Source: Silene conica
Lineage: Eukaryota > Streptophyta > Magnoliopsida > Caryophyllales > Caryophyllaceae
Reading direction: 5' to 3'
NCBI GenBank assembly: GCA_029255685.2
Contig: CM055319.2
Span: forward strand, 24,523,568-24,587,567
Length of the DNA: 64,000 bases
Under the pieces are notes generated by a model that saw only the letters and a program-made list of their open reading frames with translations, was not told where the DNA came from and did not search any database. Shown in pieces: positions 47,741 to 60,094 of this stretch (the stretch's first letter is position 1; each line of letters begins with the position of its first letter). The position numbers and the translations under genes were made by a program.

Positions 47741-50700
47741 TTCTTTTCTTCATAACCATGTTCAAAGTATCCTCAAGCTGCCGCTTTTTGTGCTTTCTTG
47801 CCTTGTCAAGTGCACCTTCTGCCTCTGAAATATATAAAACATAAAAGGGGTGACATTTAAGAACTGTTCTAGTCAAATAACGAAATGCAAGATTAAACAC
47901 AAATAATCTGAATCCCTCGTGATGCGAGGGCCAAAGTTAACCAAGAGGTGTATGCGAGGTTGGACTCGAGAACTGGCTCGCATAAGAGACCGAAAGACGA
48001 AGGATATTGGGAGAGTTAGATGTGTGAAAGATATGAACGACAAGGTACTCGTTCAGGATAACGAAATAAAGGCTAGGTGGAGTTCTTATTTTGATACTCT
48101 ATTCAATGGACCTCGGGAGCAAGGTTTTGGAGATGTAGAAGCAACGCCAAGCATGGTTAATCGGGAATTTGTGCGTAGAATACAAAAGAGTGAAGTTCGG
48201 AAGGCATTAAGGAAGATGAGGTCAAAGAAGGCAGAGGAGCCGGATGGTATACCCATAGAAGTTTGGAGGTGTTTAGGGGAGAAGGGCATTGAGTGGTTAA
48301 CATTGCTCTTCAACAAGATTTGGAGGGGTAACAAGATGCCTTCAGCTTAGAGAAGAAGCACTCTAGTCCCTTTGTATAAGAATAAAGGTGATGTTCAAGA
48401 GTGTTCCAATTATCAGGGAATTAAACTTATGAGTCCTACGATGAAATTATGGGAGAGGATAATCGAGCAGAGGCTTAGGAAATGTGTAGCTATCTCGGAA
48501 AACCAATTTGGTTTTATGCCCGGGAGATCGACTATGGATGCAATTTTTATCATGAGACAGTTGATGGAACACCATCAGGAGAGGAAGAAAGACCTGCATA
48601 CGATTTTTATTGATTTGGAGAAGGCATATGATAGGGTCCCGAGAGAAATACTTTGGTGGGCTTTGGCGAGAAAGGGTGTGTCAAGAAAATATATCGACCT
48701 CATAAATGACATGTATGAGGGGGCTAGTGCAAGTGTTAGAACTAATGTTGGGAGAACGGAAGAATTCCCCATTACCATTGGTGTGCATCAAGGTTCCGCA
48801 CTTAGTCCCTTTCTCTTTGCTATAGTTATGGATGAGTTGACAAGGGATATTCAGGACGAGATCCCTTGGTGTATGATGTTTGCGGATGATATTGTGTTGA
48901 TTGATGAGACGAAAGAGGGGGTTGAGAGAAAGTTGGAATTATGGAGGCATACGTTTGAGACCCGTGGGTTTAGGCTAAGTAGGAGTAAGACAGAGTATGT
49001 GAAGTGTCAATTTGCGGGGCCGAGATCGACGGCGGTGGGGAGTATTATTTTCGATGGAAATGTTGTTGAGGGGTCAGATTCCTTTAGATATCTCGGATCT
49101 ATTATCCAAAAAGATGGAGAGGTAGACGGAGATGTGGCCCACAGAATTAAAGCGGGATGGATGAAATGGAAAAGTGCTACGGGGTTTTTGTGTGATAAGG
49201 GTATGCCCCAAAGATTAAAGGGGAAATTTTATCGTACGGCAATTAGACCTGCCTTACTTTACGGCTCGGAGTGTTGGGCCGTGAAGCAGGGTCACATTCA
49301 TAAGATAAGTGTGGCAGAGATGCGTATGTTGAGGTGGATGTGCGGCCGTATAAGGAAAGCCCGGTTAAGGAATGAGGTGATTAGAGAGAAGGTAAAAGTG
49401 GCCCCAATAAAGGACAAAATGGTGGAAAACCGACTAAGATGGTTTGGCCATGTGAGAAGGAGACCTATGGACGCACCGCTCAGGAGGTTGGAGATCTGGG
49501 GTGCAGAAAAGGTTGATAGGGGTAGAGGGAGATCTAAACAAACTTGGAGAAGAGTGATTGAGCACGATATGAGATTTCTCGGGCTTCAGGAGGGGATGGT
49601 GATGGAGAGGGCACTATGGAGGGATATGATACATGTGGACTTCTAGCCTTTAATGTTTCTATTAAGTTTTCTAAAAAAAAAAATCTTTTTGGATTTGTTA
49701 CACTTTTCCCCCCAAAACTCTTATATTAAATTTTACTTCGTTTCTCAAAATAACTTTAAATTTTATTCTTGATTTATTTTTTTTGGGTTTTTATACATGT
49801 GATAAGTTCAATTTAAAATCTATAAAACCCCTTTGCCTTTCATTTTTTTGTTTCACTCCACTTCCGTTTTTTTTCCTTTCTTTCTTTTTTCTCTTGTTGA
49901 GATGTGAGTTCACTCATGACGGTTCCAAAGGATGATTCATGTCAACCGACCCAAAACATTTTGGGGCTAAGGCTCTGATGTTGTTGTTGTAATCTGAATC
50001 CCTCGTGGCAAAATATGCAGCAAAAGCAACAAAACAACTGACTGATTCAATAGTCTATCAATAGTCTATCAGCAGCTGTTAATTCAAGAAACCAAGCAAA
50101 CTAGCAGCATTAACAACACCTGAGAGGGTGAGAGGGTGTTTGGATTGGGGGATTTGGAGGGGAATGGAGGGAAGGGATACGGAGGGAGGTGAATTCCTTT
50201 GTTTGGTTATCACAATGAAGGTGGAGAGATTGTGAAGGGAGGGTAATTAGATCCTTCCATTTACCTTCTACAAGGCAAATTATTCCCCTCCAAGAAAGTT
50301 AAGATTTGGAGGGAAAATCACCTCCCCTATTTCCCCTCCCGGCCTCCCCTTTCCTTCTGTCCCCTTCGCTCGTCCACTCCCATATTTCTGTCTAAACAAG
50401 GGCTTAGTCAGAAAAGATATCAGCTAACCAGGCACACAAACAGAGAAAGACACCATGGCGGACTACCATACCAAACCATCAATAGAAGTATTCTACTCAT
50501 TTATCCTTCGCACATCACTCTAAAAAAGTGATCATCTCACTATTGCAGATACCGCCTTAAATTATTTATCTGCAAATACTCCGTAAATGCACACATTCTT
50601 TCTCTATATTCTCTATGCTGAATATAGAACAGACTTATCAATTTCTTAACTGTCTATTTGGCGCCTTTAAAATTTGATAGGACCCATAAATTACACTAAG

Positions 50701-52737
50701 AGAGCTTCTTACGAATATTTATAGAACGATCGCTAGCATGAATTAAACATTCCCCGAAAGAATGGTTTACATAGCTAAACCCACATGTCATGAGTAACAA
50801 ATGGAAGAGAGGATTATAATATGCAATACACAAGGAGACAACATACTCATTACATCAAGCTTCTGGATTTGCTCCTTGATCTGATCAGGATCCTTCTTCA
50901 AGAGACCAACCTCCCTGACCTTTTTCCTTTCTTTTTTGTTCTGTATACACCAATGAGCGTAAATAAGACAGACAGGCGTCACGAAGAGAGATTTCACTTT
51001 GAACAGCGTAAATAAAAACAAACCAGTAAATGCAGTAGAACCATATCAGAGTGAAATAAATAATAAACATTCAAGCAATGTGTCTATGCCCTAGACCGAC
51101 AACAAGACAAGCTTAAATATTATTCATGAGAACTTTAACTTCAGGTTTCAACCTTTGAAGCTCCTCCCTCGTCTTCCTTACAATATGCACAATACGAGCT
51201 TAGTAATCACTGTTAGTCAGGTAGGTCTTGTGTGGTTACAATTGTGCATTATAGTTGATGGTAAGGTACTAAGGTAAGTCATCTTAAAAGACACATCCAT
51301 CTACAGCAAACTTCAGAAAAAAACTAATGAGATACTCCGTATGTCTTTTCCTAGCCTTTGAAACCATTTTACCACTACTGATATGTCTAATAATGGCAAT
51401 GCACTCAATGGCATTGATAAAAGTGCAATAATCTCATTAATAGGCTTCTTTCTCCATCAGTAACTTTTTCAAAAGCTCTAAATATACTTAATAGTTAATA
51501 ACACTCTACCTCTATTTGAAACGACTGAAGCTCGCCGCTAATAAGCTCGAGTTAGACTTTTGACATCAAAATCAAAATCAAGGTTAAAAGGTTGGCCGCT
51601 TAGTTAAGCCACTCAAGCCAAATAAACTATAAACCAACCCTTAATCTGGTTTTAAGTTTTTAACCTAGCTCACACTAGGTAACAAGATCTTTACTCAATC
51701 TAAAGGATCAACAATGAATACTACAATACTGAACAGAATTCATGTTTGGTTCATAAGTTCCTTATAAAGAATTCAATGTCCCTTTCAATTTCTCAAGACT
51801 CGCTTGGAACGGAGGTAATTGTTACTAGGGTAATAGAGCCTAAATGAACTAAAAAATGGAAGATACTTAATAGTCCCTCCATTAAGGGGGTAATAGTTAC
51901 CCCCTCTCCCCCTACATAATGTATTACCTCAATATGGAGGTAATAATTCATCCCTCGCCTCTTTCCACCCTCCACAACCACCACTAACTACCAATTTCCT
52001 CCCATTTCTTACTGTTTTAGCATCCATTACTCCGGTAATAATTAACCCCATCCCAAGCGAGCCCTCAGGAGCAAATTTGTCACAACTTCCCTCAACATAA
52101 GATAGTTGCGGTACCATACATAGTCAATAAGTAGTGCGAAATTAGCAGCACATTCTAGAAAATCACTTAAAAGGTCTTAATATCATACGGGATAATCGAG
52201 AAGGCCCTTTGAAGTTTAACTCTAATATGGGCAAAGGCCGCAAAGCTATGCAATGGTGAAACTAAACATCTCATCCTCCGACTCACACCAGTTCCTTATT
52301 TCAAAAATACAACCTGAAACAATCCATTATCTGAATTTTCGTGAAAGAGAAGTAGAGATGAAATCACAAAAACATAATTTCACCGTCAGAACGTTGTCGT
52401 CACAAAGCTTTTGACGCTCAATGTAGCATCAAATAAAACCAACCCACAAAAATCATCCGAATTTCAACAATTTTCACAAACTTAATTGAAAGTGCAGGCA
52501 ATTTACTTGGCTTCTATTATAATCAATCAATTATTGTTCATAATAATCATACAATTTGTCACAATGTAACACGAACTATTCATCAATCAATGCTAATAAT
52601 TAACAGAAAATAGGGCAAAAATGAATAAAAAAAGAGGGGGAAAATAAACAAACCCTTTTAATTTCTTTTTTGCGAAGCTCTTTCCGATAAGCATCGGTAG
52701 GATTCATGACTTTTCCTCCTTTCGTAGTCTTCACCAT
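42131..52737 (-). CDS. ELF5: ELF5 orthologue: proline-rich WBP11-family nuclear protein, nine coding exons, 537 aa
   Basis: Coding exons: 52737-52654, 50940-50847, 47824-47739, 45829-45780, 45681-45612, 45316-45235, 45036-44633, 43909-43379, 42343-42131. All introns are GT-AG and phases join without a break (1614 nt with TGA). Residues 1-90 are the basic WBP11 domain ([54 protein letters not shown]). [20 protein letters not shown] follows at ~129. About 165-480 is proline-rich with many PPPPP and PPGPP runs, the likely WW-domain ligands. The C-terminus ends in the conserved [17 protein letters not shown]. Arabidopsis ELF5 (about 520 aa) is a nuclear factor needed for full FLC expression and delayed flowering; animal WBP11 is spliceosome-associated. 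Exon 3's donor (GTCTCT) is unusual and abuts a CT microsatellite. A possible AATAAA polyadenylation signal lies at 41939-41934. Confidence 0.93.
42996..43083. repeat. 44-bp tandem duplication in ELF5 intron 8
   Basis: Two nearly identical 44-bp units (42996-43039 and 43040-43083) containing AAATTGAAAGCTCT and CTATGCTTCAATGTATAAAT. They differ at one or two bases, so the duplication is recent. Confidence 0.8.
44135..44321. mobile_element. hAT-type MITE in ELF5 intron 7 (187 bp, 8-bp TSD)
   Basis: Terminal inverted repeats CTATGTTACTCCAACTC and, on the other strand, CTATGTTACTTCGACAC. Perfect 8-bp direct repeats CTCCTAGC lie at 44127-44134 and 44322-44329. Short TIRs with 8-bp TSDs fit the hAT superfamily. 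Non-coding. Confidence 0.75.
46345..47102. repeat. Diverged tandem triplication (~230 bp units) in ELF5 intron 3
   Basis: Units at about 46345-46576, 46577-46800 and 46801-47102. Each has the order CTATAAGACTA, AACARTATTA, CTAGCCAAATGCA, TTTACTGT, AACAGCACCAGAAATTTCAG, CATTGACRTAA, AGCATCAAT and CACATGGTTGGCA. The third unit is longer because it contains a 35-bp LINE-tail insertion and some extra bases. Confidence 0.7.
46819..46853 (+). mobile_element. 35-bp RTE-LINE 3' tail insertion with 8-bp TSD
   Basis: The insert (CATTTTGGGACTAAGACTCT then TTG repeats) matches the last bases of the LINE at 47922-49989 (CATTTTGGGGCTAAGGCTCT then TTG repeats). It is flanked by ATCTATAA at 46811-46818 and 46854-46861. 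It appears to be a separate, extremely 5'-truncated LINE insertion in the same intron-rich gene. Confidence 0.65.
47699..47737. repeat. AG/CT dinucleotide microsatellite abutting the ELF5 intron-3 donor
   Basis: About 19 AG repeats on the plus strand. On the transcribed strand the intron begins GTCTCTCT and so on, so the repeat starts at the second base of the 5' splice site. A shorter CA run precedes it (47690-47698). Confidence 0.9.
47922..49646 (+). pseudogene. LINE reverse transcriptase, 5'-truncated with one in-frame stop
   Basis: A single frame reads from the truncation point to a stop at 49646, with one internal TAG at 48348-48350 (likely from TGG, where the family has Trp before RRSTLVP). 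RT blocks are visible: [79 protein letters not shown], the catalytic [11 protein letters not shown], and the RTE thumb/C-terminal [29 protein letters not shown] and MLRWMCG. The endonuclease domain is gone. The intact FADD and the long open frame suggest a fairly young copy. Confidence 0.85.
47922..49989 (+). mobile_element. 5'-truncated RTE-type LINE in ELF5 intron 2 (antisense), 18-bp TSD
   Basis: Flanked by perfect direct repeats TAATCTGAATCCCTCGTG (47904-47921 and 49990-50007). It contains the C-terminal part of the endonuclease/RT ORF, a ~343-bp 3' UTR and a 3' end GGCTCTGATG followed by TTG repeats. That tail is typical of plant RTE-clade LINEs. The 5' end is missing, as usual for target-primed reverse transcription. 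Orientation is opposite to ELF5. Confidence 0.9.
50133..50405. mobile_element. MITE-like foldback element in ELF5 intron 2
   Basis: The left end AGGGTGTTTGGATTGGGGGA and the right end (reverse complement AGCCCTTGTTTAGACAGAAA) form imperfect terminal inverted repeats. The G-rich left half (GGAGGGGAATGGAGGG) pairs with the C-rich right half. Non-coding; TSD not clear. Confidence 0.5.
51799..52061. mobile_element. MITE in ELF5 intron 1
   Basis: A 263-bp element with terminal inverted repeats CTCGCTTGGAACGGAGGTAA and, on the other strand, CTCGCTTGGGATGGGGTTAA. The interior is non-coding with further partial inverted symmetry (GGGGGTAATAGTTACCCCC). TSD not resolved. Confidence 0.65.
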
Positions 52738-52877
52738 TTTCGCCCAATATCTTTTTCTTCAAGAATCTTCGTCGTCGCAATGTGATTGATTAGGAATGAA
52801 TAAACTAAATTTTAGTGAAGATGATACTTGGGAAATAATAATATTGATAAACGAAATTTGGGGGGAAATTGGTGAAA

Positions 52878-52886
52878 TTAGGGTTT
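52878..52886 (-). promoter_or_regulatory. Telo-box (AAACCCTAA) upstream of ELF5
   Basis: On the minus strand, about 140 bases upstream of the start codon, in AT-rich leader/promoter DNA. Similar to the telo-box at 1222-1230 ahead of the other host gene. Role inferred from position. Confidence 0.4.
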
Positions 52887-53065
52887 TCACTATTCAATGT
52901 TCTATGTCGCTGTTTGTTCTGCCACAATCGCACGATAGCTGAATACTTGAATATTGCTCCCAAGATAAACTCTTAGCCGGGTTGGATTAAGTAAGTGATC
53001 TATGTAAAAAAATAATAAAACAACAATTATTATCACATTTATCATCATCATATCATATATATTTA

Positions 53066-53922
53066 TCTAATGCAGAAGCCAAGCTGCTGACGTGGCATCA
53101 CTAGAAAAAAGCTTTGTCCTATGTGTCGCGTTGTAAAGCATCCTAGAGCTATTGTCCAATTAGATTCATCCTAGAGCTATTGTCCAATAACATTCAAGAT
53201 ATGGTATAATGGTATAATGGTATAATAATAACTATTCCAAGATTTCACGGCCTAAATCTATGGAATCACAAGATTTCATTCCATATATTGAAACAATAAA
53301 TAATGACAGTTTTGGCTGAAGATTAATTCCGTAGCACGGCCTAAATCCTAGAGTTACCAATCTTGAATCAGAAAAAAGATACGCCATATATGACAAAAAA
53401 TTTCTCTAACAAGATTTCATTCCATATATTCCATTTTACTTTGACTCAAATTAATTCCATTTCAATTAACGTCCAATAACATTCAAGATATAGTATATGG
53501 TATACAAGATATGGTATATTCTAGAATAAGGTTGTTCAATATTATTTTTTCATTTTCATTTTTGTTTTTTTAACTTTTATCAATGTATGCGTCTTAATTT
53601 ATGCGACCGTATTTTAGTTATAATCTTACACGATTTTTAAAATAACGCTACGTAATTTTTAAACTAATAGTATTTATATTTTAGATTAATATTATTAACA
53701 ATATTAATTTCATATTATTAAAATATTAAAATAATCAATTTCTTTATCTTTATATTATTTTCATATTTTGAAATTCTAAAATAATTAATTTCTTTGTCTT
53801 TTAATTATTAACAATATTAATTTCATATTATTAAAGTTTTAGAATAATTGATTTTTTTATCTTTTAATTATTCACAATATTAATTTAAATTAATAAAAGC
53901 AGACTCACGGGTTATAACCTAG
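53066..53922 (+). mobile_element. Candidate non-autonomous Helitron (~857 bp)
   Basis: Starts TCTAATGCAGAAGCC after a host A and has GACGTGGCA shortly inside, as many plant Helitrons do. It ends CACGGGTTATAACCTAG before a host T. The last bases resemble the Helitron end at 14938-14956 (CACGGGTCACAAACCTAG). The left hairpin arm is missing or eroded, so confidence is limited. The interior has reiterated AT-rich units (53700-53890) and a short duplication of CATCCTAGAGCTATTGTCCA. Confidence 0.4.
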
Positions 53923-55835
53923 TTTCCCTACAAAGTACAAACTACTAATACCTCTTCCACTCATAATTAATAGAGTTTTTTTGTTAAATAACACCTAACA
54001 TTTACACTGTCTGTAGAAATAGTACCTAAAGTTATTTTTTTTGCCCAACAACACCTAACATTTTATGTATTTTGTCTAATAACACCAAAATCAGTTTTCC
54101 GTCAAAAAAAGTCGAGATTCCGTCTTGACTAACAGTGAAATTGATTTGACCTTATTTCTTCCTTCTTTCTTTTCCACTGACTGGTGCATTGTAAAAGTAA
54201 TTGACAATGAATCTTATTCTTAAGTGACTTATTTTCATTCAACAAGCCATTCTAATATTAATCAATACCATTAAACTATTTTGGAAATATAAACAACATA
54301 AATAACACATATAAAATGATTAATTAAAATATCAAACCAAATACGTTGTGTTTATAGAATACTAATAACATTAAATAACCCGTATAACATATAAATAGAA
54401 CATGAATACTGTTTTTATAGAACAATAATAAAAGCAATATAATATAATTACAGTACTAATACGATTTCATTCAAAAATTTAATCTCATTTCAGATTATAA
54501 CGCTTGGTAATATGAATATATTGATTAAATTTAATTGCACAAAACTAACGATATAAAAAAACGTATTATTCTAATATTAATCAATACCATTAAATTAAGC
54601 TATTTTTAAATTATGATACTTGTTTACAACCCGTATAAGACACCAACCCAAGCGAATGCAAACCATCACAATCACGAATAATAATACCACACAGATTTTT
54701 TGGGTTACTTGCGAGGCAAAATTAAATAGGAGGTGGTTACAAAAGTAGAGGAGAATGAGTAGTGGAAAATGGGGAGGTTATTAAATAAAAAAACTCCACC
54801 TACTAAGTAGTAGTGGAATTCAATTTTCCGTATTAAAGAGGTAAAGCAGTAGTACACGTACAAACACAAGTAAACAATACAATTTGATATTGCAAAGGGA
54901 AAGAAATACAGTACACATTCAAACACGAGTCCACAATACAATTTGAACATTTCAAGGGGAGAAGGAAACATTTCATCAGTTCAAAATTGAAGTCAATAAA
55001 TTGGGTTTGGCATATAATAATGGAGAAGGGTAATTCTTCAAAATCTGGGAAAAAAAGGAGGAAACAACACAACAGCCAGCAAGAAAACAGTATGATTTCA
55101 TTTATTAAATTACATTCACAATTTATAATTAGCAATTATTTACTCTTATTAGATTATGTTCAAATGATTTTTCATATAGTGTATAATAACTAAAACAAAA
55201 ATAAATCCAATTGCTTAAAGTGATAACAAGTAACAACAAAGATGGTGCAGGAATTAGGACTTTATAGAGTGATCATGCTAAATTAATTATAATGTTATCA
55301 ATAGTCATTATGCAAGACATAAATATGCATAATAAAGTAATAAAAAGTTAAATCTTTCTCCTTTATTACGTAAATAGATTATAATATGCATAATAAAGTA
55401 ATAAAAAGTTAAATCTTTCTCCTTTACTACGTAAATAGATTATATGACTGTAAATAAATGACCTACATCAAACAACAACACTGTAAAACCAATCTCCACA
55501 TAAACCACACAAATCCTTCATTACAGAACATAACGTATAAAATACCGTATAATATACCGTATAAAATACTATGCCGTATAAAACAAAGATACAGATCCAA
55601 ATAAATATACAAATACAAATATTCAATGATAACCATTATAATTCTGACCTAACTAATGATTATTTTGTAACACACTAATGTTAGACTACATGAGGTTGGT
55701 TAATATTTATGATTTTTTAGTTATGAGCTCGAGTTCATTAGATAATTTTACAAATAAACATGTACACATATAATAACCATTAATCTGAAATAACATAAAG
55801 AATGGGAGTATTTCAAACATAAAACTAAAAAATTA
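53923..55835. other. AT-rich intergenic DNA; no gene
   Basis: No supportable ORF. Contains reiterated AACACCTAACATTT words (53990-54070), a decayed ~60-bp duplication (54845-54970) and a 61-bp tandem duplication (55322-55443, units start 55322 and 55383). Confidence 0.45.
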
Positions 55836-55839
55836 ATTT

Positions 55840-56870
55840 GACCAAATTTTAAAACAATAAACAATCAGATCTAATTTTAAAATCTATTTAATTCGTAGTA
55901 ATAATACAATAAAAGGAACAATATAATAGAAGTCCGAATATTCCATACTTAAAATATAAAATAAATAAAAACAAATATTAAAACAATAAACAAACAGATC
56001 TATTGAAATAGTGTAATAACAGAATAAAGAAAATGGATTAAATTATACAATCTTTACATGCAAAAAATGGATAATCCAAACCTAAATCATAAACTAAATA
56101 AAATCAAATATTAACACTATAAAAATAAGATCTATTTATTAGATCTATTGATATATAGTGTGATAACAGATAAAATATGGAATACAATTATACTTTATAT
56201 GCAAAAGACGGACAATACACTATAAACAATAAGATCTATTTATTAGATCTATCGACATAGTGTGATAGCAGAAAGAAAAAAATATGGAATAAAATTATAC
56301 CATCTTTACATGCAAAAGATCGATGGATATTCCAAACTTAAAACATAAAGTAAATAAAAATAAATATTAACACTTTAAACAATAAGATCTATTTATTAGA
56401 TCTATTGAAATAGTGTAATAACAGAATGAAAAAAATATGAAATAAAAGATAGGTTTTCCAAACTTAAAACATAAACTAAATAAAAATAAATATTAACACT
56501 ATAAAATATAAGATCTATTTATTAGATCTATTGAAATAATGTAATAACAGAATAAAATATTGAATAAAATTTGACCACCTTTACATGCAAAAGATGGATA
56601 TCCCAAACTTAAAACATAAACTAAATAAAAATAAATATTAACACTATAAACAATAAGATCTATTTATTAGATCTATGGAAATAGTGTAATAACAGAATGA
56701 AAAAAATATGGAATAAAATTATACCATCCTCATGCAAAAGATGGATATTCCAAATTTAAAACATAAACTAAATATAAACAGATATTAACACTATAAACAA
56801 TAAAATCTATTTATTAGATCTATTGAAATAGAGTAATAACAAAGAGAAAAAAGAGGAATAAAATTATAAC
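55840..56870. repeat. Minisatellite-like array with AGATCTATTTATTAGATCT core
   Basis: About eight units of 104-153 bp. Each contains the near-palindrome AGATCTATTTATTAGATCT (starts near 56128, 56232, 56385, 56511, 56655 and 56803; earlier units are more decayed). Each is followed by GAAATAGTGTAATAACAGA, TGCAAAAGATGGATATTCCA and AAAACATAAACTAAATAAA. It lies upstream of the RepHel exons and may belong to the same Helitron. Confidence 0.7.
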
Positions 56871-57089
56871 ATTATTATTTCAAACGTAAAACATAAATAG
56901 TAGAAATAAATATTTCAAACATAATAGAATAGTATGTAAAATTGCATAATGAAATACAATGAATTAATTAATTAAGAACATGAGAGAGAGGAAAGGAGTA
57001 AGAAGCGACATATGGCGGAAAGCGGTGGAGGTCGGCGGTGGCCAACGGTAGGTGGCGGTGGGTGGCGGCGGGTGGCGGTGGGTATATAC

Positions 57090-57090
<1 letters not shown>

Positions 57091-57143
<53 letters not shown>
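57091..57143. repeat. CATA tetranucleotide microsatellite
   Basis: About thirteen tandem TACA/CATA repeats, preceded by a GGTGGCGG-rich stretch (57005-57080). Apparent Met-Tyr-Val-Cys ORFs across it are artefacts of the repeat. Confidence 0.9.
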
Positions 57144-57149
<6 letters not shown>

Positions 57150-57207
57150 TGATTATTTTTGTACGATAACAATTGAGCTCATATTCGTGCATAATTATTT
57201 TATTTAG

Positions 57208-59525
57208 GAGGTACGTGTTCTGCGACCGACGTTGTTGAACGATTGGTAAGAGAATTATGTGCTGAATATGGTGAATCTCTCAATGAAGTTATTCCTTCTC
57301 TAACTCCAAATGAAGAAAGGGTTGACAGTTATGTAATGAACTCATCCTACTCACGTGGAGAATGTTCAAGACAAGTCGAAAATCAATCTGCTGACTTAAT
57401 TAATGAAGGTTAGTCTAATATCTTTTTTTGGTGATATTTTGTATTACTAGATAATTGACTTCCTACATTATAGTTAATATACATAAATTTTTTACGTTTA
57501 TTTTTTTTTTACGATTTGTAGGATATTGGGATATTGGAGATCCAGATTATGAGTGTGAAAAATGTAGGGCGCAAATGTGGTTCGAAGAGAGAAAACAGAA
57601 AAGTCGTGGTACAAAACACCCTAAGTTCTCATTATGTTGTGGAGATGGCAAAGTTATTCTCCCATATTTGAGTGAACCACCTGAAATTCTTAAGTCTCTG
57701 TTAAATGGACAACATCCGTTGAGCAAACATTTTAGAGAAAACATCAGAGCTTATAATTCGATGTTCTCCTTCACCTCTATGAGTGGTAAGATTGATCATT
57801 CCATTAATCAAGGTAGAGGACCGTACACCTTTCGTATGGGAGGTCAAAATGTTCATCGAATAGGGACTTTATTGCCACTACTACAAGGAAGCCCTAAATT
57901 CTGTCAATTGTATATATATGACACCGAAGAAGAGGTCCATAATCGTAAAAAAGCCTTCGGGTATGTAAATTTATTGTACTATCTTTAGTCGTAAACCATT
58001 TAATTTATTATGTTTTTGCTTTATAATAATTTTAATCCTTTCGCCGAATTTTTTTTTACACAAAGCCTTCGGGTATGTAAATTTATTGTACTATCTTTAG
58101 TCGTAAACCATTTAATTTATTATGTTTTTGCTTTATAATAATTTTAATCCTTTCGCCGAATTTTTTTTTACACTTTAATCTTAAAAATGCAGTCCCAGTG
58201 ATCCGTCACGGTTCAATGATGATCTTATACGACTGTTACAAAATATGATTGATCAAAATAATCCTCTTGCTAAGATTTTTAGAATGGTTAGGGATAAATT
58301 CTCTGTGGATAGAGAAAGTGAAGTGAGTATTAGACTTATTTCCAGAAGAGATACCGATGGAAGAACATATAATCGACCAACGGTTTCAGAGGTTGCAGCT
58401 TTGATTGAGGGGGATATCGGTCCGAATATGGAGAAACGGGATATTATCGTACATAAGTTGGGTGGTGGTTTGCAACGGATATGTAACACCCCCATTTATT
58501 AAAGGGCCTGTACTAGGACTCCTTAGATAAAGAGAGGTGTTACCATCTCGGTTTCCCGAGGCAGTAGATAAAAAGGAAGATAAACAGTACTTTAAATAAA
58601 ATTTAACTCAAGACATGCTCTTACATCCGTATCCAAAAGTCTTAACAAAACAAATAAAGTACAACTCGTATTAAACTGACTAAGGTGATCTAGACATCTA
58701 ATCTGGTCCGGATCCAAGCTCTTCCTCCCATAGCTCCCCCTTAGTCTCAGCCACCTGTCAATCTGCTCCCCAATAATTTGGTTCATCACAGGTGATCACG
58801 AATACACAGGGTCAACCACGAGGTTGAGTAGGGAAAAGAAATAAATACACAAACAATATAATAAACTCCGCACCGATCCAACGCCAAATAAACTCCGCAC
58901 CGATCCAACACCATATATATACTCCGCACCGATCCAACGCCATATATACTCCGCACCGATCCAACGCCATATATACTCCGCACCGATCCAACGTCATATA
59001 TACTCCGCACCGATCCAACACCGTATCACAAGACCCAATATATATATATATATATATTCACAACGGGTATGATATCACAGAATAAGATAACAACTCAACA
59101 TAATAATCACGTGATATTATATTATAAACATGCATAATGCCAATAAAGAGCAGATCACACATTATTGTAAACCAGTATTTTCCCCTACCTCGAATAGCAG
59201 AAATGCAGATAAGTCCAAAGCTCGCTAGAACTGTTCCACGCGGAAACTGCTACCTAAACACGTATTTGTAACGAATCAATAACCTTCCCGGACCCCATAA
59301 CAAACCACACTTGCTATAAATAGAAACCTTCCATATGTGGAAAATTTCCAAAAATAGAAACTTTCCTAATATAGCAACTTTCCTAATATAGAAGTAGAGA
59401 CTCCCACGACTTAAGTAAATTCCCGACTCTCATATTTAATTAATACGACCCAAAACCGTAAGAAGATAATAAGACACTAATTAACAAAAGATAACAATAA
59501 ACCACCAATACTAACTTTAGTACAA

Positions 59526-59580
<55 letters not shown>

Positions 59581-60040
59581 TTTGTAATTAAACAACAACA
59601 ATCACGAAAATTGGAACACGCAAAACACAAACACCAACAGACCATTACCAAATCAGGCCTCACGACCACATCCCATGGCCAGCCCTCAACTCAGCCCCAT
59701 CGACACCTCTCTGACGCCTAAACCACCACCACGACGTGGTGGTCGCCACCACTGTACCCCAGTGAACCCCTAGACAGACCCCTCGACTTAACCCTTGCCC
59801 AAACCTGCCTTCGACAACCCTTCAAACAACCATGACCCTCCTGCCGAAACCCGCATAACTCAATACTCATAGCGTGAGTACCCTGAAAACGTGACCCCAG
59901 TCGCCGGCGCAACCACTCTAACCACCACCTGACGCTACACTTGAAACCACTCACCACCCATGACCCCCCTTGGTGACGACCACAAGCGCTCGACACCAGA
60001 CACCACCCTTGAAAAACGCCCACAAGACACCACCCCTCGA

Positions 60041-60094
<54 letters not shown>

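Noticed and set aside
50854-50940. ELF5 exon 2 ending at the first GTAATG donor
   Set aside because: That donor would put exon 3 out of frame; the next donor (GTATGT, exon end 50847) joins in frame and keeps the conserved LD-M-KAEGALDK junction.
54705-55135. Overlapping 88- and 100-codon minus-strand ORFs
   Set aside because: AT-rich, hydrophobic by composition, with an internal DNA duplication and no conserved motif.
56968-57192. Met-Tyr-Val-Cys repeat ORFs
   Set aside because: Produced by the CATA microsatellite in overlapping frames.
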